Positions 26,977 through 38,900 of a stretch of DNA of 64,000 nucleotides are shown here, one piece after another. Where the stretch lies: the NCBI GenBank assembly GCA_019916065.1, contig CM034240.1, forward strand, positions 19,825,894 through 19,889,893. Reading direction: 5' to 3'. The DNA is from Vitellaria paradoxa (lineage: Eukaryota; Streptophyta; Magnoliopsida; Ericales; Sapotaceae). Positions within the stretch are counted from its first letter, which is position 1, and each line of letters opens with the position of its first letter. Under the pieces are notes generated by a model. That model was not told where the DNA came from and searched no databases. It worked only from the letters and a program-made list of their open reading frames with translations. Position numbers and translations under genes: made by a program.

Positions 26977-29900
26977 CCCTTACTTCTGTATTATACTCAT
27001 ACTTCTTCTCCTTCACTTCTCTTTCTGTAATGATTGAATGGCTCTGTTTATGCTAGTTATGCTCTTCCTTTGTAAGACTCTGTTTCTCCTCATTTGTTTC
27101 TTTTTTTTCTGTTTTGTACGAAGAGTTCTGTATAGCTTCATCTTATGTGGTTATTGGGTTTCACTTCTCTAATCTTCTTCTTCAAGAACCACCATAACAC
27201 TGCCGTAACCAGCGTTTCAGTGTGACTGTCACTATACACCCTGTAACGTCGCCATAGCCGTCTTGAAGTTGTCGATTATGTTACATAACAGGCATTTCCA
27301 TTACATACCGGCGTTTTTTAATACTATAGCTTCTCATCGCCAGCAGCTATCCATCATTGGCCTATTCATCAACTAGATGTTAGAAATTCCTTCTTGGATG
27401 GTGATTTAGAAAAGGAAGTCCACATAGAGCAACCTCCTGGGCTTGTTGCTCAAGAGGAGTCTGAGTTAGCATGCAGACTAAAGAAATCTTTGCATCATTT
27501 AAGACAATCTCCACGTGCCTTTTTTGGCCGATTCAGTGCCATAGCTATAGAGTTTGGTTTGACTCAGTGGGGGGTTGACCATTCTATCTTCTGTCGTCAT
27601 TCTTCTATTCATGGGCAGATATGACTTTTGGTATATATTGACGATACTATCATAACAGGTGATGATTCATAAGGAATTTTTCATTTGAAAACATTTCTCC
27701 AAAGCAAGTTCAGTATGAAAGATTTGGGACCATGGAAATATTTCTTAGACATTGAGGTAGCTCGGTCACAAAAGGAAATTGCACTCACACAAAGAAAATA
27801 TATGCTCGACCTATTGTTTGAAACAAGTATGATAGGCAACCAGCTTGTAGATACTCCAATAGATCCTAATACAAAATTTGTTGCAAACAAAGATGATTAC
27901 TCAATAATTCTAGTCAATATATGAGATTAGTTGTGAAACTAAATTGTTTGACAGTAACTAAACTGGATATTGCATTTGCCATGAGTACAATCAGTCAATT
28001 CTTTAAATTGCATCGTACTAGTCATTGTGATGTAGTTATTCAGATTTTGAAATATTTGAAGGAAGCACCTAATAAAGGCTTATTGTATAAATAAAAAGAA
28101 CACATGTCAATTCGAGGATACATGGATGCCAACTAGGCAAGGTCTCCATTAGATTATCGTTCTACTATTGATTATTGTATCTTTGTTGGAGGCACCTTAG
28201 TTTAATGAAAAAATAAGAAGCAGACAGTTATAGCAAGATCAAGGGCAGAATCAGAATACAGGACCACGGCCCATACCTCATGTGAGCTTGTTTGGAAACA
28301 GCATTTGATGAAGGAATTGGGCATTCTTCATACATAGCCCATGGAATTATTACGTGATAACCAAGCAACTATTCATATCACCTCTAATCCAGTATTTCAC
28401 GAATGAACTAAACATAGTGAGTTGGATTGTCAATTTACTAGAGAAAAGATCATACAAAATGCCATCAAAACTAATCATGTTCGATCTGAGGATCAACTAG
28501 CAAACTTATTCACCAAAGCTCTTAGGGCTTCTTGAGTTCAATTTATATGTGACAAGCTTGAAACATATAATATACATGCTCTAGCTTGAAGAGGAGTGTT
28601 AGATATTGTTATAAATATGGTAGGAAGATAATTAGTTTTCTAATTTCCTAGTGTAGGAATATTTAATTGGTTGATTATATTCCTAATACATATGACTCCC
28701 ACGTATATAAATAGGTGAAGATGAACCCTCACAAAAGACAACAGCTTGAAGATGTGGTTATGTGACTGTTCAGTTCCAATTCTCTCTTGGCGCATGTTAG
28801 TGGACTTTGCTACCATGCACCACTCTAGGATGAACAGCTCTTCTCAGTCTGTTAGGAGAGGCAGGAAATCTATTCATATTAATGGTATTTCCATTGATAT
28901 TGAATTAGATTTCAAGATTAAGGATGGAATAAGGATTGTGGAGAGGGAGAGAGGCTATGTGAGAGTTTTAGTCTTGTTTGAAGAAGAATTAAAATGGATC
29001 CAGAAGATGTGTGCAAAAGAGCTCAAAATCAAGGATGGATTCCAGCAGCTGGGTCATCTTAGAGGTGGTTACAGGACACTGGTTTGCACTAGAATCAGAG
29101 GAAGTAAAGTAAGGAAACTAGAGCTGAGGCTCTTTGCTCCTTCTGGTAGATATCAGATTAGGATTCCGGAGATTTGTGAAGGGTAGGGTTGGTGGTTCTT
29201 TGCCACTTTACTCTCTGAGTTCATAGATGAAGGAAGGGTTAATTCCAGACTCTCTATAAGCTACCAGTATCCTCTATTGGAGCAGCCTACTTCTCCTGAA
29301 TCTGCTGCTGAAAATAGGACTAGCCATCGTTCTTATCTCCAAGCTGCTGCTCTACCAAAATGGTTTTCTCCTAATATTCGCAGCTTTAATAAGGGTCAAC
29401 ATATTGCAGTGAATTTTGAAGATGCTGTGTGTAGCAGTCATAACATGAGTCGTTGTTTAGTAGGTAGATTAGGAGGACCAAGTTCTCAGAAGGTTGACAC
29501 TGGATCCCTTGCCACATGGATGAGCAAGAAATGGCAAATCCCTGGAGGGATTGATATCAGAGCATTGGATGGGGAAAGATTCCTGCTTGCTTTTCCTTTT
29601 AAGGCTCTTGCTGACAACTTTTTAGAGGAAAGAATTTCTTTCTAAGGCCATCCATTGTTATTAGATAAATGGCATAGTTGGGGATGTTACTCCAAGAGAG
29701 GTAGGAGTCAGTCGGCAGTTTGGGTCAAGGTGGTGGGCTTGCCAATCTTTCTTTGGAGTCCAGGAGTATTTAGAAGTATAGGTGAATATTGTGGAGGTCT
29801 CTTGGAGATTGATGAGAAAGCTTTGAACTCAAAGCACCTTGAGTGGGTTCGTCTTAGAGTCAAAGGTGATGGCAGGAAAATTCCAGCATCGGTTAAATTG

Positions 29901-32900
29901 GTGGTGGGTCATTTCATGTATGACTGCCCTCTGTGGGTTGAAAGAGAAGCCTAGGTGGATTGGACTGTTGATGCCAAGCCCAATGGTACATTCCGGCCAT
30001 CGGAAGCAAGGAAGAAGGTGGTGCCTGATTCTGCCGGTGCTACATTAATTGACTCTGACATTGGAAGTCGAAAAGTGAAGCATTCAAGGATACAGAAGGT
30101 CCTGAACTTCAAAAGACATCCTAAGTCTGTTGGTATTTCTAAATGGGTCCCAGCTAAACAGGGAGATTCAATTAATGAAGGAGAGTTGCTGAATAACCCA
30201 TTTAATGTCCTTAGAAGTTTAGGAGATGAAGCAGGCATATCCAGTGAACCCAATTTGTCGGCTCAACAGGATGCAATTAATTACAAGGATGAGGTGGCTA
30301 CTGCTAACCAAAGATCAGAGGTCCATAATTTAGTCAGATTGAAAAATTGTTTTGGTGATTCACGTCAGGGCAAATTAGAAACTGATGTTTCATTCCCTCA
30401 CGAGATGAACCAGCTCGCATTAAGCTTGTGTAGTCCAATCCAGGCAAAGCAGTCAATCCAGTCCGAAGATAGTGAGGAGATCTTGGATTGCTCTCCCTTG
30501 GCGACTGTAGAACCTGAATTGGATTGGTATGTACCTGCTGATCCTCTGTTGCTTGAAAATTGTGGACAAGATCAACCAAAAATTTCAGCCTGGGTTCTCA
30601 ATAGGATGAAAATATTTAGGAAAATTCTGGGCATCTCTAGTGAAGGATTTGAGGAAAAATTGATGGAGCTGCTCTGTGCAATTGAAGAAAAGAGAGGCAA
30701 TTTCAGAAGAGATGTTGGGAAGAAATTGAACCGAAGTACCAGGAAATGTGTTAGGGAATTAAAGAACCTGCAGTGTTCCATTTCTTATGACAAAGGGGGG
30801 CTGGTGGAGGAAGCAGCAGTAGGGGAGGAGGAGAATAGATGCATCAAAGTTTTAAAATGAAGCCAAGAATTTTGAGCTGGAATGTTAGAGGGAGTAGGGG
30901 GCCTAGGAAAAGGACTCTAATTAAATCTTGTATCAAAAAGTGGAAACCTGATGTGGTGTGTTTGCAAGAAACTAAGCTTAGCCAAGTTGATGATCTAATA
31001 GTTCATTCTTTGTGGGGAGGTGGCAGATGCAAATGGGTATCATTAGACTCTGTTGGAGCTGCGGGAGGTATCATCATCATGTGGGATTCCAGAAAATTAA
31101 ATCTGTTAGATAGTGAAGTGGGAACCTTCTCTATCTCATGTCTGTTCAAACATATGAAGGAGGAAACAACTTGGGCTTTCGTTGGAGTTTATGGGCCTGT
31201 GGACAATAATTCAAAGGCTGACTTTCTTGCTGAGATAGGTGCAGCTATTTTTAGATGGTCTGTTCCATGGTGCATGGGGGAGACTTCAATTTGATTAAGA
31301 ACATTGAGGATAAATGGGGCTGCACAAAGAGAACTAAGCAAATGAAAGAATTCACAGACTTTATAAATGATTTAAGATGTATTGACCTTCTCTTGGCTAG
31401 TAAGAGATTCACCTGGAGCAATAGCATTAGCAAATCAAGAATTGACAGGTTCTTGATTTCTGCAAACTGGGAGGATCTATTTCCCAATGTTCTTCAAAGA
31501 ACCTTGCCTCGACTAGCCTCAAACCATTTTCCTTTACTGATTGATGGGGGAGTAATCAAGGGAGGACCTAAGCCATTTAGGTTTGAGAACATGTGGCTTC
31601 AAGTGGAAGGCTTGAAAGATTTGATTGCAAATTGGTGGTCTGGATATGAATGCACTGGAACAGCAAGCTTCAGGATAGTGCAGAAGTTGAAATGCCTGAA
31701 AGTTGACCTGAAGAAGTGGAATATTGAGACTTTCGGGAGACTTGAACAGAGGAAGAACAACCTGGAGCAGGAGATTCAAAAACTCGACAACCTTGCAAAT
31801 GAAACCATGCTAACTGAGCAAGAAAGAAGTCACAAATTGGGTCTACTGCTAGAGTTAAATAAAGTAATTCAAATGGAGGAGACGCATTGGAGGCAAAAAT
31901 CTAGAGTGAAATGGCTTAAGGATGGAGATAGAAACACAAAATATTTCCACAAGATTGCATCTGCCAATAGAAGAGTTAATTGGATAAGCAAGTTGCAAGT
32001 TAATGGAAACATTACTGAGGATCCCAAGTTAATTAAGGACAACATTCTGAAATTCTACCAGTAGCTGTTTAAGGAAGAATTTGTGTGGAGACCTAAGGTG
32101 GATTTTCTGGATCTTCCTCGGCTGGATTCTGCAGAGAAATAAGGGTTGGAACTACCTTTCAATGAAGACGAAGTTCTTCAATCGCTGAATGAGCTGAATG
32201 GTGACAAAGCCCCAGGCCCTGATGGATGGACAATAGCATTTTTTCAACACTGCTGGGACATTTTTAAAGAAGATATTATGCAGGTTTTCTATGATTTCTA
32301 CCGTACCAGCTGTTTTGTCCGCTGCATGAATTGTACATTCTTGGCTTTGATTCCCAAGAAGACTAGTGCTGTGCAAATTAAGGATTTCAGACCTATAAGT
32401 CTAGTGGGTGCTTTATATAAGCTTCTAGCCAAGGTACTTGCTAACAGACTTCGGCGGATAATGAACTCTTTGATCTCTGAATCTCAGAATGCCTTTGTGA
32501 GTGGAAGACAAATTCTTGATACAGTTCTTGTGGCCAACGAGGTGATTGACTCCACTCTGAAACAAAAAAGTTCTGGATTAATCTGTAAGCTGGATATTGA
32601 GAAAGCCTATGATCATGTCAATTGGAAATTCTTATTTTACCAATTGAACAGGATGGGTTTTGGAGAACGTTGGTGTAGTTGGATTCAAGGGTGTATCACG
32701 ACGGCAAGTTTCTCTATTCTTATTAATGGCACACCTGAAGGTTTTTTCCCGTCCTCTAGAGGCTTGAGGCAAGGTGATCCTCTTGCCCCATTTCTCTTTA
32801 TTCTTGCGATGGAAGTACTTAGCAAAATGATCAAAAAAGTGGAACAAGTTGGGCTCATAAAGGGACTCTCGGTTGGGGACTCAAGGCAGATTCCGATAAG

Positions 32901-35900
32901 TATCTCCCATTTGTTGTTTGCGGATGACACCATTGTTTTTTGTGGGGCAGACAAGCTGCAATTAGGTCATCTAAGATGCACTCTTTTAGGATTTGAAGCA
33001 GTATCTGGTTTAAAGGTGAATCTTAGCAAGACTGAAATCATCCCTATTGGCATACAAGAGGAACACAGTGACCTGGCAGCAATTCTTAACTGCAAAACTG
33101 GAACTCTTCCTTCTACTTATTTGAGAATGACATTGGGTGCGAAGTACAAGAGTAAAGAGGTCTGGGAGTCAGCAATTGAAAAATGTAGGAAGAGACTCTC
33201 AGATTGGAAATTGAATTATCTGTCAACTGGGGCCAGAGTAACTCTTATTAAAAGCATTCTCTCGAGTCTGCCATCTTACTACCTCTCTCTTTTTACTACC
33301 CCTTCATCGGTTTTGGAAGGGATGAAAAAATTACAAAGAGATTTTCTTTGGGGGAGGCAAGCTGAGGAAGCAAAACACAATTTGGTTGCTTGGAAGTCAG
33401 TCTGCACTTCAATCAAATCGGGTGGGGTGGGAATCAAGAAGCTCAAAGTGCAAAATGAAGCTCTACTTGGGAAATGGCTTTGGAGGTTCCCTAATGAAAC
33501 CTCGAGCATGTGGAAGAGGCTGATTGTTTCTAAATATGGTGAGGAGAGTGGAGGTTGGTTTACAGTTAAGAGTTCCAAGCTGTATGGTGTCAGCCTTTGG
33601 AAAGGTATAATGAATATTTGGCCCAAATTCGAGAGCTGTATTTCCTGGCAAGCTGGGTAGAGGTGATCGTATCCAGTTCTAGGAAACAAAGGTGGTTGGA
33701 CATTGGTTGTTTAACTGAAGTTTTCCCAGAGAGACAAGGATGCTCTAGTCTCTGATTACTACTCTATCGTGGGGCATCGCAAAGATTAGCATATTCAGCT
33801 GCGTAGAAGTGTCAACGATTGGGAATTAAGAAGGTTCCTTCAACTGTTGGAGGTGCTTCATACAGTCACTTGGCTAAATTCTAGTGATGCCTTGACTTGG
33901 AAGGTAACTAAGAATAACGTGTTCAACGTAAGATCGTTTTACAGGGTTCTGAAAGGAGATGAATCAGATTATTTTCCCTGGAAGAAGATTTGGCAAACTG
34001 TGGCCCCTTCCAGGGTAAACTTCTTTGCTTGGTGTGTAGCGAAAGGAAAAATCTTAACTATTGACAATCTCAATCGCCGTGGTTATTCTATGATGAATCG
34101 GTGCAACTTATGTCGAAGCAATGAGGAAACGGTTGATCACCTTTTCATTCACTGTCCTTGGACTGTTGGTATTTGGTCTTTTGTGTTATCTGTTTTGGTG
34201 TTCATTTCTGCTCTCCTAAAGATCTCAGAAGCTTTCTCTTGACTTGGTGGGGGCATCATATTGGGAAGCATAAGAGGGAAGTTTGGAATTTGGTTCCCCT
34301 TTGTCTCTTCTGGATTGTTTGGAAAGAGCAAAATAGAAGAATCTTTGATGATGAGGAAATGAATATAGTGAAAATCAAAAGCTTGTTTCTAAAATGCCTA
34401 TTTTCTTGGGTTATCGAGGGGAGTGATGCAGACTTATTTTCCTTATTGTACTTCATTGAATCCTTAGCTAGGTAGCTACATAGCTTTCCTTTGGGATGGA
34501 TTGGAGAGCGCATTTCCTTGATGCTGTATCACTTTCCATCTAATAAAATTTACTTATCTTTTCAAAAAAAAAAAGACAACAGCTTGAAGAGGAGTGTTAG
34601 ATATTGTTATAAATATGGTAGGAAGATAATTAGTTTTCTAATTTCCTAGTGTAGGAATATTTAATTGATTGATTATATTCCTAATACATATGACTCCCAC
34701 GTATATAAATAGGTGAAGATGAACCCTCACACAAGACAACAATTTCATCTATCAATTCAGTCTTCTTGACAATATCCTTTGATTCTTGGGATCCTATATT
34801 ATTCGAGCATGCCATATTATGCCTAATTGATTATCCTTACCGTTATTTTGTTTGTTCTTGATTATATATTGCCTCCATGTTAGGATTGCATATCCCATCG
34901 TACCTCACTGTCACAATTGGTATAATCACAACATATAGGCACTAGTGCTTTAATTGATAGGCTTAATAGCTAACTCCTTCTTTTGTAGGAATATATGTAA
35001 TGCAAGGAAGATTGGCAGGTTACTACTTGTAGGGACTTGGTGATTGATTTATATGGTTAGTACATTGGTGTAGTACTTTTGTTTCAGGCTTATTATTTAT
35101 CATATTTAATTGGCTGGTTGTTGATTGTTATCTTATTTATTATGATAGTGGTACAAAATTCATATTATTTTTCATTGGATCAAAGGAACGTACATAGATG
35201 CTCGATTGGTTGTTATATTATTTTATTAATATATTAATTTGACTTGGTATTAGACTTGGGAAGTTGTGCCTTTTGGCTTGACTTGGACTCAGGAATTTTA
35301 TTTCTTAAACTTTAATTAGTTCCATTAACCCATACTAGTTCACCCTTAGGTTTTAACTCGAGGCGTGAGATTACCCAAATCAACTCATCGGATATGTGTG
35401 ACATACCACTATATTTTGAATTTGCTTGATCCAGCCATCACCATTTGCTTCTTGCTTTTCCAAAACACTATTATCACCAATAAATACACAATATCCTATA
35501 ATGGATCTTCGATCAGATGATAAATCAACCCAACTAGTATTTGCATTCCTAAACTAAACATAATCACTAGGAAAGGCATCAAAGAATGGAGAATCAGCAA
35601 TGCATAAAAACCAGGAAAGCATCACGCATGACCAGATCGAGGCTATAGATGAACAGTAAAAATACCTCTCCTCTCTGGACCAGAAAATGTACACAAAAGA
35701 AAACAAATAGAAAGGAAGCGACTCCAAAAAACAAGTAATACCTTTGTCTGGTGGAGCTGGTTTGTGACAACCTGTAAGAAAGAAATACTGTTTCACGAAT
35801 ACGTGATGAAGCACCAAGTAAAATAAACATTAACTAAGTTTTGTAAAACTATGAATAAAATGCTTGTATCCTTCCTGTGTCTCTTCACTTGTCCCACTTG

Positions 35901-38900
35901 CAAGGGCCTCAAGCACTCTGATCCTTGACTGGTATTTCTCCTCACGAGTCTTGAAAAGTGTTTTTTGCTGCATTCATACAAAATAAATAAATTAAAGCAA
36001 AGAAATCAATAGAAACCGCTAAAAGAAACAGATCTGTATTTTAATTACAGTTTTCAGGTGTTCTGCTTGAGTAGATAAACGCCGCTCAATCTCCTGCACA
36101 ACTTTTCTCAGCAGGCATGCCACACGCTGGGGAAGAAAAATTAAAACATTTAGAGCGTATCTTCATAAGCAAGCATGTTTATATTAATAGGCATATACAT
36201 TTACACCCATTTCTCCTCTAATTGCCATACATGAGGTATTTCCTCATTCTTCCTTTCAATGCTTTCAGCAAGAATTCCATCCACAACACTCAAGAGAGAC
36301 TGAGTTGGGGCATTCTGCAGAGAGGATATACTGAAACTATTTAAAGAGAAGCAAACCAAAATTACTTTTCAGAGAAATATGAACTGTGGCCAAATGATAA
36401 GATTCATTCATGAGGAAAAGGTATTAAAAACTCACATCAAAACAGTTTGATTTCATAATTTCAGAAATCTTTGCAGCAGGAAGATCGGCATATCGTCCTT
36501 GTTTTAGCTGAAACACTTCATGGAATTTATGTCCTACATGAAGTGCAGCTAATGGCCCTACAGAAGGGGGAAGCAAAAGAAAAACATCTAAGTTACAAGA
36601 TGTCATTGGAGTTTTGGTGCAAAAAATATAAGTTTTATGCATAATTATGTGCTAAAATTGAATTGTTAAATATGTTCATATGGATATTTATATATATATG
36701 AGAAATTTATTATACCATTATGTAGTGGCCAAGCCTAGAGTACCCTTCTGTCTAACCAAGGCTCCGAACTGCTCACTCTAAGAAAGCAAGAGGAACTCTT
36801 TCTCAAATCTATTCAAGGCTCCTCTTCTCTTCCAAGGCTAAAACACTCCCTTTTTCCGATAAGCTAACACAAAGAAGAGTTAGATTTAGATTTATGGTCA
36901 ATCCACCTACTCTAGGTCACGCACAAAGGATAGAACAAAGGAGGAGTGGAATTCCCTAGTGGTACATGAAGAGAGTGTGCTGTTGATGATACACATTGCA
37001 TAAGTACAAACCATAAGGAATCACGGAATAAGGTTGGGGCGGGAAGACAAGCACTTGACATCTTGAATCTTGCCATTGCCAAGAGCCTGGATGCCGAGAA
37101 TGCCCTCAGTCTATGTCTTAAAATATATAGGCTTTAAGGAAAAAGGAAAGTAAGTGCCCTGGGCCTTTTGCTCTTCCAACGTAAGCTCCAAGGCTTCACA
37201 CCAAGTCTTCCAGAAAAGCCCTCTCCTTAGCTGGTGCTGCATTGATATTGTATAACCTTAGGTGGCAATTGAGTCACTCTTATCCGCTCTTTGTATGAAT
37301 GAAGATTGGAGGATCACTCTTCCCACAGATGATAAGATGTAAAGCCTTTTATCCTGCAAAAATATCATTCCCTTTTCTCTGACAGAAGAAAGCAAAAGGC
37401 TTCATGAATTGAAGGTTCGAGATGGTCTGGTCATTTAAGTCCCCAACTTCTGTAAAGAAGATTAGGTTGAGATGAATTGTTCAATTCATTCTCTCCTGGA
37501 CTTGGGGGAATCAACTACATGGTTGGTTGGAGATGGCTACGCTAGATACTTGAGAAAAGAGTTAATGGATAAGAGCTTGAACTCCTAACTTCCTCAGCTG
37601 CTAGCTTCCTGGGTGCTACGAGAGAGAAAAGACAGAGCTCTCTACTCTAAAAGTACCCTCGCCTCATGTCAATTGAGCAAAAAATTAGAAGACAAGATTC
37701 AAGAATACCTCAGTCACTTTAATGGTAATGCACTCAAAGTGAAGAACCGGGTGATGTGATCTAAACGCCCGCTATAATCTCTATTTCTCTTTCCACCTTA
37801 CTCAACCATGCTCACAAATGGAAACTTGATAGAAAGTGTCCTTATCAAAGTGTTAAGTATCCACACCATATATTTAAAAAAAAAATAATAATGCAACACT
37901 GCTTGCTACACTCTATGGAAAACGATATTTTCAAGAGAATATTATTGAATGAATAGCTTGACACCCTCAGGGTTGTCTCAATTCATACATATATATATAT
38001 ATATATATTTTGCTAGGGGGATCGACTTTAAGATAATATATTAAAAAGTACCAACTTGTACAGTTACCAAACAGTCTAACAGTTTAGTAAGCTATTAAAA
38101 GACACGAGATTAAAGGAAAAAAAATATGACACATATATAAGATAGAGGATAAAGGTAAAGTAAAAAAAGTGCATGGATTAGACCAATTCCCTTAACTAGG
38201 TCACTAGAACCTTTATTTGTTGTAACAAGAGGAATAGAAGACAAGTATTGAAGGTTAAAAAATAGTTTTGGGTGTTCCACACATATGGTCTAAAGTAGTA
38301 GAATCAAGAAGCCAAAGTGTAAGTGGACATGTAGATAGACAAGCAACAGGATTACCTCAATGTGCAAAAGAGGTAGTAGGAAGAGATGCCTAATGAGTTG
38401 CCTAATACTATAGAAACTTAGAATACTCTTCACTGGAAATAGTCAATGGTGTAAATGAACCAGTCTCACTGTAATTAGGCTCATCTATAAAAGCAGTTGT
38501 CTTAGAGGTAGTAGCATATGCCATATGAGCAAGCTTTCTGCGTACTTTCTAACAATTCACATAAAGATATCTAATCTTTTCACAATAGGTGCACTTGGAC
38601 TAAGATCCCTTGCCGTTGTTATATTCTCTGCTACGAGCATCATGGTCATCAAAAGCTACAGTTTGACTAGCAAGTGAAAATGAGTAGACTCAGGATCAAC
38701 ATAAGAAGAATTTTGAGTTGCAACCATTAAAGTTCAAGAATATATCTCTACAAGTGAAGGAAAGGAAGCTCCTCCCAGTATCTAGACCTTGAAAGGTTCA
38801 AACTCCAAATTAGGACCAACAAGAAAATTAACACTATTTGTTCGTTGTTTCTATGTCTCAGTGATATCGATTGATAGCGACCAAAGACAATTCAATTCCT

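Larger units (their letters stand above)
25880..28596 (+). mobile_element. 5'-truncated Ty1/copia element, RT and RNase H relics
   Basis: Reverse transcriptase starts [20 protein letters not shown] and [20 protein letters not shown], breaks at about 26110 and resumes at 27350 with [20 protein letters not shown]. The active-site motif is YIDD near 27635. RNase H pieces follow ([19 protein letters not shown] region, [14 protein letters not shown] near 28500), with stops. A polypurine tract (GCTTGAAGAGGAG, 28584-28596) leads to the LTR. Gag, protease and 5' LTR are absent. Confidence 0.88.
28753..34574 (+). mobile_element. Nearly full-length L1-type LINE with poly-A and target-site duplication
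   Basis: Both flanks carry GACAACAGCTTGAAGA (28737-28752 and 34575-34590), a 16-bp target-site duplication; adjacent A residues are shared with the tail. The element has about 77 bp of 5' leader, ORF1 (28830-30860), ORF2 (30857 to about 34475) and a short poly-A tail (34564-34574). It lies antisense to the kinesin, inside the largest intron. Stops and frameshifts show it is dead, but the flanks are well preserved. Confidence 0.93.

Noticed and set aside
29951..33689. Minus-strand frames opposite the LINE
   Set aside because: Shadows of ORF1 and ORF2, which have clear family motifs on the plus strand.
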